A stretch of 64,000 nucleotides of DNA, from contig NZ_MPIN01000005.1 of assembly GCF_001887355.1 (NCBI RefSeq), positions 63,390 to 127,389 on the forward strand. The letters are read 5' to 3'. Both the position numbers and the translations under genes were made by a program. Shown here one piece after another: positions 38,078 to 46,421 of the stretch. How positions within the stretch are numbered: position 1 is the stretch's first letter; each line of letters opens with the position of its first letter. Below the pieces are notes generated by a model. That model had not been told where the DNA came from, did not search any database, and was given only the letters and a program-made list of their open reading frames with translations. This DNA comes from Cystobacter ferrugineus. Lineage in GTDB: Bacteria; Myxococcota; Myxococcia; Myxococcales; Myxococcaceae.

Positions 38078-39269
38078 TGTCGGGCAGGCAGAAGCGAGCG
38101 GAGCACCTCCACCCCGCGCGCACGCGTTGAAGGAAGTGGCGCTGCTCTTCCTGCGGCTTGGCTTCACCGCCTTCGGCGGACCGGCGGCCCATGTCGCCCT
38201 GATGGAAGACGAGGTGGTGCGCCGCCGCCGCTGGCTCAGCCGCGACGAGTTCCTCGATCTGCTGGGCGCGACGAATCTCATCCCGGGGCCGAACTCGACG
38301 GAGCTGGCCATCCACCTGGGCCATCGGCGGGGCGGATGGGCGGGCCTGCTGGTGGCGGGCGTCTGCTTCATCCTCCCCGCGATGCTCCTTACCCTCGGGG
38401 CTGCCTGGGCCTATGTCCGCTGGGGCACCCTGCCCTCCATGGGAGGCGTGCTGTACGGGGTGAAGCCCGTCATCATCGCGGTGGTGCTCCAGGCCCTCTG
38501 GGGCCTCGGCCGGAGCGCGGTGAAGACCCGCGTGCTCGCCGCGGTCGCCCTGGCCTCCGTGCTCGCCAATGGCCTGGGCCTGCACGAGCTGCTCGTCCTG
38601 TTGGGCGCCGGGGCCTTCATGGTGCTCTGGCAGGGAAGCCGGCGCGCGGCGGCCCGGCGCGAAACGCCGAAGGGTCTTGGCGGAAGGATGGTGGGAGGAC
38701 CCCTGTTGCCGCTGGGCCTCGCGGCCGGGGCCACGAGCGCCGTGCCCTTCAGCCTGGGAGGCCTGTTCCTCTTCTTCGTCAAGGTGGGCTCCGTGCTCTA
38801 CGGCAGCGGCTATGTGTTGCTGGCCTTCCTGCGCACGGACCTGGTGGAGCGCTGGGGTTGGCTGGGCGAGGCGCAGTTGCTGGACGCGGTGGCTGTGGGA
38901 CAGGTGACGCCCGGCCCCGTCTTCACCACGGCCACATTCATCGGCTACGTGCTCGGGGGCGTACCGGGTGCGGTGGTCGCGACCGTGGGCATCTTCCTGC
39001 CGGCCTTCTTCTTCGTCGCGGTGAGCGGGCCGCTGGTTCCGCGCCTGCGCCGCTCGTGGGTGGCCGGTGCCGTGCTCGACGGTGTCAACGTGGCCTCGCT
39101 CGCGCTGATGGCCCACGTCACCTGTCAGTTGGGCCGGGCCGCCCTGGTGGACGCCGTGACGGTGGGGCTCGCGCTCGTCAGCGCCCTGCTCCTGCTGCGC
39201 TATCGCATCAACTCCGTCTGGCTCATCGCCGGCGGCGCGGCCGTGGGGTTGCTGCGTCTCTCCTGGTGA
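38058..39269 (+). CDS. chrA: Chromate efflux transporter (ChrA family)
   Basis: A 403-aa long-chain CHR protein with two CHR domains. The first has GFTAFGGPAAHVALMEDEVV and NLIPGPNSTELAIHLG; the second has FFVKVGSVLYGSGYVLLAF and VGQVTPGPVFTTATFIGY. About 10-12 TM helices. ChrA proteins export chromate in exchange for protons; sulfate-related roles are possible. The start at 38058 has GGGAGG four bases upstream and lies inside the DoxX reading frame, so the two are likely expressed together. Confidence 0.92.
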   Translation: MEPRVSDVGQAEASGAPPPRAHALKEVALLFLRLGFTAFGGPAAHVALMEDEVVRRRRWLSRDEFLDLLGATNLIPGPNSTELAIHLGHRRGGWAGLLVAGVCFILPAMLLTLGAAWAYVRWGTLPSMGGVLYGVKPVIIAVVLQALWGLGRSAVKTRVLAAVALASVLANGLGLHELLVLLGAGAFMVLWQGSRRAAARRETPKGLGGRMVGGPLLPLGLAAGATSAVPFSLGGLFLFFVKVGSVLYGSGYVLLAFLRTDLVERWGWLGEAQLLDAVAVGQVTPGPVFTTATFIGYVLGGVPGAVVATVGIFLPAFFFVAVSGPLVPRLRRSWVAGAVLDGVNVASLALMAHVTCQLGRAALVDAVTVGLALVSALLLLRYRINSVWLIAGGAAVGLLRLSW

Positions 39270-39524
39270 TCCGGAGGGCAGGCGGGCAGGAGGGAGCGGA
39301 TGCCCTCGATGCGGTCTTCGCCAGTGACGGAACCGCCTGCGGCGAGCTCTCCCTGCCCTTCGGGGGCGGCAGTTGTTTGGGGGAGGCAGCCCGGCATCGG
39401 CCTGGATGGAACGGTCATCCAGCAGATCGATCTGGGCATCCCCGCCAACAGCCAGTGCGCCTGGCGCTGGTGGCCCAAACTGCTAGAAACTCGAATTGGA
39501 TCGCGGCCTGATGAGAGGCAGACA

Positions 39525-40310
39525 TTGAGCAACACCTCACCCGAGCGGAAGTTGGCGGCGATTCATGACATCGAATTGTCCTACGAGGTTCGCGGACGCG
39601 GAGAGCCCCTGCTCCTGCTCCATGGCTTCACGGGAGCTGGCTCCGACTGGCGGTATGTCTTCGACCTCGACGCGCTCGCGCGGGAATTCCAGCTCATCCT
39701 CCCCGACCTGCGCGGCCACGGCGGGTCCACCAATCCCTCCGGGGCACTGACGATCCGGCAGTGCGCCCTCGACGTCCTGGCGCTGCTCGATCACCTGGGC
39801 CTCGAGCGGACCCTGGCCATCGGGTACAGCCTCGGGGGCAACACCCTGCTGCACCTGGCCACGCGGAGTCCCCAGCGCGTGAAGCGGATGGTCCTCGTCG
39901 CGGCCACGCCGTACTACCCCGCCCAGGCGCGCAAGCTGATGGCGGCGATGACCGAGGAGACCCGCTCCCCCGCCGAGTGGGCGGAGATGCGAGCCCGCCA
40001 CGTCCACGGCGACGCGCAGATTCGCGACCTGTGGCGGATCGGCCGCGGCTTCGCCGACAGCTACGACGACATGAACTTCACCCCTCCCCTGCTCTCCACC
40101 ATCGCGGCGCCGACCCTCCTCGTGAATGGGGATCAGGATCCGCTCTACCCGCCCACCCTGTCGCTCGAGCTGTTCCAGGCCATCCCCGACGCACGGCTGT
40201 GGATCATCCCCAACGGGGGACATGGCCCCATCTTCGGAGAACACCGCGAGGCGTTCGCGCGCACGGCACTGGACTTCGTGCGCGGGAGTCAGGCCACGGC
40301 CCGGCCATGA
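39525..40310 (+). CDS. Alpha/beta hydrolase (TTG start)
   Basis: A 261-aa alpha/beta-fold hydrolase with the oxyanion segment LLLLHGFTGAG, DLRGHGGS, nucleophile Ser102 in GYSLGG, a C-terminal acid in NGDQDPLYPP and His in NGGHGPIFG. The triad is complete. There is no ATG near the start of homology; TTG at 39525 with GAGAGG six bases upstream is the best start. In the 255 bp before it I see no gene. The substrate is unknown. Confidence 0.85.
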   Translation: MSNTSPERKLAAIHDIELSYEVRGRGEPLLLLHGFTGAGSDWRYVFDLDALAREFQLILPDLRGHGGSTNPSGALTIRQCALDVLALLDHLGLERTLAIGYSLGGNTLLHLATRSPQRVKRMVLVAATPYYPAQARKLMAAMTEETRSPAEWAEMRARHVHGDAQIRDLWRIGRGFADSYDDMNFTPPLLSTIAAPTLLVNGDQDPLYPPTLSLELFQAIPDARLWIIPNGGHGPIFGEHREAFARTALDFVRGSQATARP

Positions 40311-40359
40311 GCCCACGGAGCCCGAAGGACTGCTCCTGACCATGTTAAAGGGGCGGGTC

Positions 40360-41670
40360 ATGACGACTCCGAATGGGAAGCTCTGGCCCCGGGAGTACCT
40401 GCGCCACTTCGACTACAAGCCGTCCTCGCGCATCGTCATGCTCACGTGGGGCTCGCGGGGGGACGTGCAACCCTTCGTCTCGCTGGGAGCGGAACTCGTC
40501 CGCCGCGGCCACCGGGTCCTGATCGCGGCCCGAGCGCCCTTCCGCTCGTTCGTCGAGGAGCATGGGCTCGACTTCTTCGAGATGGAGGAAGACGGCACCG
40601 ACACGCTGATGAACTCCCTGGCGGGCAGCAGCGGGGGCGCGGATGGGATGAAGCTCTTCGTGACGTGGCAGCGGCGCATGGTGCCGTCACAGCTCCGGCA
40701 ATTCTGGAAGGCGTCCGAGGGGGCCGATGTGCTCATCAACAACGCCGCCTTCACGAGGCCCGCGCTCCACGTCGCCGAGCGGCGCGGCGTGCCCATCTTC
40801 CAGGCCTTCTTCGATCCAGGCTTCATTCCGACGCGGCGCTACCGCGTCTCCGACAACCGCATCCGCGAGGGAAACGCGCTGCGCAACGTCGCCACGACGC
40901 GCCTGAAGAACCTCGTCGGCGGGCTGTTCACCTGGGCTCTGGAGAACACGTGGCGCAGGAAACACCACCTGCCCCTGGAGCTGCTCGGCGAGCAGCACCG
41001 CCCCGGGCTCCTCTTCCGCTTGCCGGTGCTGCTGGCGTGGAGCCCGGAGTTGCTGGAGCGGCCCGATGACTGGCCGGAGTGGTTCGTGCAGACCGGGCGC
41101 TGGCGTCCCCCGGGGAAGCAGCAGGAGCCCGGAGAGCGGTTGAAGGCGTTCATGGCCGCTGGAGCGCCCCCCATCTACATCGGGTTCGGGAGCTGGGGCG
41201 TGCACGACAAGACGGCCGTGACGGACCTGCTGCTCGAGGCCCTGCGCGTCACGGGCCATCGGGGCATCCTGCACCGCAACACCGTGGACGCGCGCGGCAC
41301 GTTCCCGGCGGACGTGTACGTGGACGACAACCTGCCGCACGACTGGCTCTTTCCCCAGGTGAAGGCGGTGGTGCACCACGGAGGCGCGGGGACGGTGGGG
41401 GCCGTGGCCACGGCGGGAGTCCCCTCGGTGATCGTCCCAGCCTTCTTCGGACAGGAGGTGTGGGGGGACATCGTGCACCGCAAGGGCGTCGGGACGATGC
41501 TGTCGCGGCGCGAGCTGCGCGTGGACACCCTGGCCGCGGCGCTCCGGGAGGTGACCCAGCCGCACGTGCTCGAGCGGGCCCGGGTGCTGGGGACGCGCGC
41601 GAGCAAGGAGGGAGCCGAGGTGCTCGCCGCGGACGAGATCGAGCGGCGCCTGAAGCAGGCCCGGCCCTGA
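40360..41670 (+). CDS. UGT-like glycosyltransferase (GT1 / MGT family)
   Basis: A 436-aa GT-B glycosyltransferase. The N-terminal acceptor domain starts IVMLTWGSRGDVQPFVSLG and the C-terminal sugar-nucleotide site is VVHHGGAGTVGAVATAGVP followed by VIVPAFFGQEVWGDIV. It resembles sterol, macrolide and flavonoid glucosyltransferases that glycosylate a hydrophobic small molecule. ATG 40360 has AAGGGG six bases before it; ATG 40342 is less favoured. It follows the hydrolase by 49 bp. The aglycone is unknown. Confidence 0.9.
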   Translation: MTTPNGKLWPREYLRHFDYKPSSRIVMLTWGSRGDVQPFVSLGAELVRRGHRVLIAARAPFRSFVEEHGLDFFEMEEDGTDTLMNSLAGSSGGADGMKLFVTWQRRMVPSQLRQFWKASEGADVLINNAAFTRPALHVAERRGVPIFQAFFDPGFIPTRRYRVSDNRIREGNALRNVATTRLKNLVGGLFTWALENTWRRKHHLPLELLGEQHRPGLLFRLPVLLAWSPELLERPDDWPEWFVQTGRWRPPGKQQEPGERLKAFMAAGAPPIYIGFGSWGVHDKTAVTDLLLEALRVTGHRGILHRNTVDARGTFPADVYVDDNLPHDWLFPQVKAVVHHGGAGTVGAVATAGVPSVIVPAFFGQEVWGDIVHRKGVGTMLSRRELRVDTLAAALREVTQPHVLERARVLGTRASKEGAEVLAADEIERRLKQARP

Positions 41671-41716
41671 GCGGCGACGGGGGGTGAAGAGAAGCTAGAC
41701 TCTTCCCGGAGAACAC

Positions 41717-42289
41717 ATGGCGAGCTTCGGACACATCGCGGTGGGACTGGCGCTCGGGCGCCTGGGCGGGAGGGCGGCATCACCCCGGAAGCAGGCGGCC
41801 CTGATGGTGGCACTGGCCGCGCTGGCCATGCTGCCGGACGCGGACGTCGTCGCCTTCAAGCTGGGCATTCCCTACGCGGCCGAGTGGGGACATCGCGGCG
41901 CCTCGCACTCGCTCGTGCTCGCGGTGCTGGTGTCGCTCGTGGTGGCGGTGGGGACGCGGGTGGCGCGAGGGCCCGCGGGTGAGGCGGGGCTGCTCGCCTT
42001 CGTGGCCGTGGGCAGCCATGGCCTGCTGGACGCGATGACCACGGGTGGACTGGGTGCGGCGCTCCTGTGGCCCTTCACCACCGCCCGCTACTTCCTCCCC
42101 CTGCGGCCCATCCCCGTGGCGCCCATCGGCGCGGGCATGATCTCCGCGCGCGGCGTGTACGTGGTGGTGGTGGAGCTGCTGCTCTTCCTCCCCTTCTGGG
42201 GCTATGCCCTCTGGCCGCGCCGCCAGACAGTCTCCACAGCGGAGGAACTCAGGCCGCGAGGTTGCCCTGGCTCGTCGCGGTCTCGATGA
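41717..42289 (+). CDS. YdjM/DUF457-type metal-dependent membrane hydrolase
   Basis: A 190-aa membrane protein with about four TM segments and the motif HRGASHS (family H-R-G-x-T/S-H-S) plus a GSHGLLDAMTTGG segment giving further His/Asp ligands. GGAGAACAC precedes the ATG. Its last 41 bp overlap the convergent beta-hydroxylase gene. The family is annotated as metal-dependent hydrolase; substrate unknown. Confidence 0.85.
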   Translation: MASFGHIAVGLALGRLGGRAASPRKQAALMVALAALAMLPDADVVAFKLGIPYAAEWGHRGASHSLVLAVLVSLVVAVGTRVARGPAGEAGLLAFVAVGSHGLLDAMTTGGLGAALLWPFTTARYFLPLRPIPVAPIGAGMISARGVYVVVVELLLFLPFWGYALWPRRQTVSTAEELRPRGCPGSSRSR

Positions 42290-43073
42290 GCGCGGACAGC
42301 GCGATGCGCTCCACCTGGGTGAGCTCGGGGTGCCAGATGTCCGAGAGGAAGCACACGCGCGGCGTGGTGTCGAGGTTCCACGCCTCGTGCTCGAACGTCT
42401 CGTCGAAGTAGTACGTCTCGCCCTCGACCCAGCGGCGCTCGATTCCGCCCACCTTGATGCCGCACTTCTCCGGGATGATGACGCCCAGGTGCACCGAGAG
42501 CTTGGCGTTGGTGGCGTCACAGTGCGGCTTGAGCACCGTGCCCGGCCGGAACACCGAGAAGAAGCTCTCGTGCTGCACCATCAGGTAGGGCGCGAGCCGC
42601 TCGAGGGTGCGCGCCGTCTCCGGCATCGCCTCGTAGTGCTCCTCGTACTTGCGGCCGTCGCGATTCATGAACAGGCCGGACCAGTCGTCGAAGCGCGTCA
42701 TGCCCGCCTGGAGGTAGCGCTCGGCCTGCTCGGGCGGGACGTAGGACTGCAAGCGCCCCTGGGCCGCCATGAACGCGAGGTACTCCTCGCGCATCTTCGG
42801 CCAGGCCTCGCGCAGGATGTCCGCCACCTGGCGCGTCTCCGGGTACGTGTCGGCATCCGTCCAGCGCCGCTCCGGCAGGCCGGGGATGTAGAGCATGCCG
42901 GGGCGCTGCATCGGATCGAGCTGGGGCTCGGGCGCATCGCCGGTGATGATGGCGACGGCGTGCAGCACGCGCTCGAGCTCCTTCTCGCCGAAGCGCTCGA
43001 TGAGCTGCATGACGCCGTGCTGGACGGACTGGAGGACTTGCGGCGTGAGGAAGGCGGGGGCAGGACGGGCCAA
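42249..43073 (-). CDS. Aspartyl/asparaginyl beta-hydroxylase-like 2OG dioxygenase
   Basis: A 274-aa protein with the Asp/Asn hydroxylase fold in its C-terminal two thirds. The iron triad is probably H184-x-D186 (in KPHCDATNAKLSVHLG) and H229 (in FDETFEHEAWN), with Arg239 for 2-oxoglutarate. The family hydroxylates Asp/Asn side chains of proteins, but bacterial members also act on free or carrier-bound amino acids. It forms a leftward pair with the desaturase gene (52-bp gap) and is divergent from the N-oxygenase operon, so a tailoring role in that pathway is possible. Confidence 0.88.
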   Translation of the reverse strand: MARPAPAFLTPQVLQSVQHGVMQLIERFGEKELERVLHAVAIITGDAPEPQLDPMQRPGMLYIPGLPERRWTDADTYPETRQVADILREAWPKMREEYLAFMAAQGRLQSYVPPEQAERYLQAGMTRFDDWSGLFMNRDGRKYEEHYEAMPETARTLERLAPYLMVQHESFFSVFRPGTVLKPHCDATNAKLSVHLGVIIPEKCGIKVGGIERRWVEGETYYFDETFEHEAWNLDTTPRVCFLSDIWHPELTQVERIALSALIETATSQGNLAA

Positions 43074-43125
43074 GGGATCACCTCAGTGAGGGGAAAGCAG
43101 GGGCGAGGGCCGGGCAGGCACGGCC

Positions 43126-44121
43126 TCACCCGGTGGCGGAGAACGTGTCGGAAGGCTCTTCCGCGGGGGCCGTGACGACGGGACGGCGGTGCAACAGAGG
43201 CCGGTCGCGGTGCAGGAAGCCCAGCAGCGCGGGCACCGGCGAGATGATGCGCTCGGCGCCCTCCAGCCGGGCGGCATGCTCGCGCCGCACCTCGGGCATG
43301 CGGCTCCAATGAGTCTGCGGCCGCAGGTGGTGCTCCTGGTGGTAGCCGTCGTTGAAGGCAAGCAGGTTGTAGAGCCGGCCGTAGTAGCTCACCGAGTCCG
43401 TGTAACGGCTCTCGGGGGCCGCTCCGAAGTGCTCGAAGTAGTTCTGCACGTTCACCAGTGCGAGCGCCAGGTAGAAGGCGGGCAGGTAGCAGAAGAGCGT
43501 CCAGCGCCACGACAGGGCCAGGAAGATGCACACGCCGACGAAGTGCGCCAGGCGATCCATCCGGACCTGGTGCAGCTCCTGCTCGCGCCGGGCCGGGTCC
43601 TTCGCCGCCAGATCGATCAGCTCCTGCTCGTGCTCACCCACCCGCCACAACCGCGTGGCCGACAGCAGCGCCCGTGCGGTGGTGCCCAGCGTGGAGACCG
43701 CTCCGACAAAGGCATAATGGAAGAGGCCGTCGTGCTCGCCGCCCTCGCCATCCAGGAAGGTGGAGGTCAGATCCTTCGTCTTCCCATCCGGACCCTTCCG
43801 ATCGTTGTTGTAGCGGTGGTGGTTGCGCACGTGAAACAACTGATAGCGCTGCACCGACTGGCCGATGTTGAGCGAGTTGAGCATCGACGCCAGCCCGTTG
43901 AGCCGCCGCGACTCGAACCAAGGCACGTGCGTGAAGAGGTGCGAGATGACGATGATGTTGTACGTCATCATCAGCACCAGCAGACACGCGCCGCCCAGCC
44001 GCCAGGGCCAGGAGGCCCCATCCCAGGTGGCCGCCAGCGCGAACGTCGTCGCCGTCTGGGCGAGGCTCAGCGCCAACATTGCCGCGTCGCGGCGCGTATG
44101 CTTCCAGATCTTCATTCCCAT
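43126..44121 (-). CDS. Membrane fatty-acid desaturase / hydroxylase
   Basis: A 331-aa integral-membrane diiron enzyme with the three His boxes HLFTH (61-65), HVRNHH (97-102) and HQEHH (C-terminal third). TM helices flank them. Members insert double bonds or hydroxyls into acyl chains or other small molecules. The HQEHH third box is typical of acyl desaturases and relatives. ATG 44121 or 44115 can serve; neither has a strong ribosome site. Divergent from the spermidine-synthase-like gene across a 182-bp gap that should hold both promoters. Confidence 0.87.
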   Translation of the reverse strand: MGMKIWKHTRRDAAMLALSLAQTATTFALAATWDGASWPWRLGGACLLVLMMTYNIIVISHLFTHVPWFESRRLNGLASMLNSLNIGQSVQRYQLFHVRNHHRYNNDRKGPDGKTKDLTSTFLDGEGGEHDGLFHYAFVGAVSTLGTTARALLSATRLWRVGEHEQELIDLAAKDPARREQELHQVRMDRLAHFVGVCIFLALSWRWTLFCYLPAFYLALALVNVQNYFEHFGAAPESRYTDSVSYYGRLYNLLAFNDGYHQEHHLRPQTHWSRMPEVRREHAARLEGAERIISPVPALLGFLHRDRPLLHRRPVVTAPAEEPSDTFSATG

Positions 44122-44303
44122 CCACACGGGCACATGGTCAGGAGGGGGCCATGCGGTCAAGCGGCATCGTCCCGGGTGGTGCACACCCCTGTCAACCCAA
44201 GCGGAGCCGTCAGAGCAGCCGGGCGGGCAGCCCATACCGGTTGTCGGGCCTCGGAGGTGGATGATATTCGCGACGGCCCACCCCTTTCGCGCCCCCGGTC
44301 CCC

Positions 44304-46346
44304 ATGGCTCCCTCTTCCGCCACCCCCTCCTGGCTCCTACCGGGCTATCTGCACGTGCTCGCCTTCCTCGGCGGCTTCAACGTGATGCTGCTGGAGATGT
44401 GCGGCTTCCGGGTGTTGCAGACCACCTTCGGCTCGTCCATCTACGTCACCGGCGTGCTGCTCGCGTTGGTGATGATCGCGCTCTCCGTGGGCTACTTCCT
44501 GGGAGGCCGCTTCTCGCACCGCTTCGGCTCCCTGGAGTTCCTGCTGGGCGTGCTGGTATCGGCCGCCGTCTATGTATTCGTGGTGGATCTGCTGCTGGCC
44601 GAGGCCGTACTCGATGCGTGCTTCCACCTGCGCGAGACCTTCTCCGGCACGTTGACTCAGCACGTCATTCCCCCCGCGGTGGCCACCCTGGTGCTCTACG
44701 GGCCACCCATGCTGGCGCTCAGCCACGTGTCGCCCTACCTCATCAAGCTGCTCACCTCGCAGCCGGACCTCACCGGGTCGCGTGGGGTGGGCGCCACCGC
44801 CGGCAACCTCATGGCCGTCTCCAACGTGGGCAGCATCGCCGGCACCTCGCTGCCCTCGTTCGTGCTCATCCCCCAGCTCGGCGTGCCCACCACGCTCGGC
44901 ATCTTCCTCGGCTCGCTCGGAGGCGTGGTGGTGGCGGGCTTCCTCCTGTCGCGCCGGCGCGCCGTGGCCGCCGCGGTGGCCTCGCTGGTGCTGGTGGGCG
45001 TGGCCACCGGGCCGGAGCTGGCGCGCGCCCGGGCCGCCGCCTCGGCGGGCGACTCGGCGCCGGTGTTCTCCGCCGAGTCCCTCTACGGCAACGTGAAGAT
45101 CTTCCGCTCCACCGACCGTGATGGCGATGAGCACCTGGAGTACATGCCCTCGCGCGACTTCGTGCACTCCAACGTGTACCCGGGGCGCCCGCTCAAGGAT
45201 CAGTTCACCACCTCCTACGTCAACATGGGGCTGGCGCGCGGGGCCAGGCGCTATCTGGTGCTCGGCGTGGCGCTGGGCGGAGGCGTGGCGGCCGTGCTCG
45301 CCGCGGACCCCGAGGCCCAGGTGACGGCGGTGGAGATCGATCCGCTCGTGGCGCGGCTCGCCCGCCGCTTCGTGCCCGCGCTCGAGGATCCACGCGTGCG
45401 CATGGTGGTCCAGGACGCCCGGCTCTTCCTGCGCGAGGACACCGGCACCTACGACTACATCGTCGCGGATGTCTTCGCCGGGGAGCAGATCCCCGCCCAC
45501 TGCATCACCCAGGAGTTCTTCGCGCTGGCGCGGGAGCGGCTCGCCGAGGACGGCGTGCTCTTCCTCAACAGCAACCTGTGGGACTACCGCATCACCAGCG
45601 GGCTGGAGCAGCCGGAGCCCTCGGTGCCGGTGCGGCACGTGCAATCGGCGCTGCTGCACGCCGGCTTCGCCTCGCTCTTCCAGAACGACTTCTTCGAGCA
45701 CGGCCACATCTACGCCTTCCGCCAGCCCACCTCGCTGGAGTCCGTGCGCCGGCTGCTCAGCGAGCGGGCCCTGGACTCCCGCATCGAGCCCAACCTGCGC
45801 GCCTCGCTGGCGGTGGCCTCCCTGTCGCTGATGGAGGTGCCCGCGGAGCGGCGCGAGCTGCGGCCCATCACCGACGCGTGGGTGCCCGAGCACCAGCTCC
45901 ACCTCAAGGGCAATATCGAGCAGTACCTCGTCGCGCTCCAGGACGCCCGCTCGCGCCCCGAGTGGAAGCGCGTGGTGGAGCAGGAGGGCGCCGGACAGCT
46001 CCGCTTCATCAGCGCGAGCCACTACGCCCGGGTGGGCGAGGTCTTCTCGCCCGGCTACGAGGGGTACAAGGCCTACATCCAGCACAACGGCACGGAGTTG
46101 TGCCGGGACGTGCTCGGCTGGGCCGCCCAGCAACAGGGCGACCCGTACCCGGAGCTGCTCAGCTTCGTGCATACCCGCGTGCTCAAGCGGTGCGAGCGCG
46201 CCTTCACGAGCGCCGAGCTGCCCATCCCCACCGAGGGCGCCGCGCCCCTGGTGCGCCAGTACGCCGCGGCGGCCACCCTGGTGGATGAGAACCAGGGGGA
46301 GAAGGCACTGCCCCTGCTCACCGGGTTGCTCGCCCGCCGCCCCTGA
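44304..46346 (+). CDS. Membrane-fused spermidine-synthase-like protein
   Basis: A 680-aa protein. The first about 240 residues hold roughly 6-7 TM helices; a SAM-type Rossmann domain with spermidine-synthase likeness follows (YLVLGVALGGGVAAVLAA; VTAVEIDPLVARLARRF; YDYIVADVFAG), then a helical C-terminal region. In true aminopropyltransferases the catalytic Asp lies in a DSSDP-like loop; here the loop is DVFAGEQIP, so the reaction is uncertain. It could transfer an aminopropyl or methyl group. It heads the rightward gene set containing the SznF-like N-oxygenase, 75 bp upstream. Confidence 0.82.
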   Translation: MAPSSATPSWLLPGYLHVLAFLGGFNVMLLEMCGFRVLQTTFGSSIYVTGVLLALVMIALSVGYFLGGRFSHRFGSLEFLLGVLVSAAVYVFVVDLLLAEAVLDACFHLRETFSGTLTQHVIPPAVATLVLYGPPMLALSHVSPYLIKLLTSQPDLTGSRGVGATAGNLMAVSNVGSIAGTSLPSFVLIPQLGVPTTLGIFLGSLGGVVVAGFLLSRRRAVAAAVASLVLVGVATGPELARARAAASAGDSAPVFSAESLYGNVKIFRSTDRDGDEHLEYMPSRDFVHSNVYPGRPLKDQFTTSYVNMGLARGARRYLVLGVALGGGVAAVLAADPEAQVTAVEIDPLVARLARRFVPALEDPRVRMVVQDARLFLREDTGTYDYIVADVFAGEQIPAHCITQEFFALARERLAEDGVLFLNSNLWDYRITSGLEQPEPSVPVRHVQSALLHAGFASLFQNDFFEHGHIYAFRQPTSLESVRRLLSERALDSRIEPNLRASLAVASLSLMEVPAERRELRPITDAWVPEHQLHLKGNIEQYLVALQDARSRPEWKRVVEQEGAGQLRFISASHYARVGEVFSPGYEGYKAYIQHNGTELCRDVLGWAAQQQGDPYPELLSFVHTRVLKRCERAFTSAELPIPTEGAAPLVRQYAAAATLVDENQGEKALPLLTGLLARRP

Positions 46347-46352
46347 AGCGCG

Positions 46353-46382
46353 GGCTCCGGCGCGGTGGTCCCCGCCGGAGCC
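46353..46382 (+). other. GC-rich hairpin between spermidine-synthase-like and N-oxygenase genes
   Basis: GGCTCCGGC and GCCGGAGCC form a 9-bp stem with a 12-base loop. No T-run follows, so it may be an attenuator, RNA-stability element or weak terminator. Confidence 0.4.
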
Positions 46383-46421
46383 TTGCGCTAGTCTGCCGCC
46401 TCCTTTCCCCCGGTCGAACCC

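Noticed and set aside
39270-39524. Open frames on both strands between chrA and the alpha/beta hydrolase gene
   Set aside because: No domain or ribosome site; probably non-coding DNA or a worn remnant.
44304-46346. Calling this gene a true spermidine synthase
   Set aside because: The catalytic loop differs from aminopropyltransferases and the protein carries a TM domain, so only the fold is claimed.
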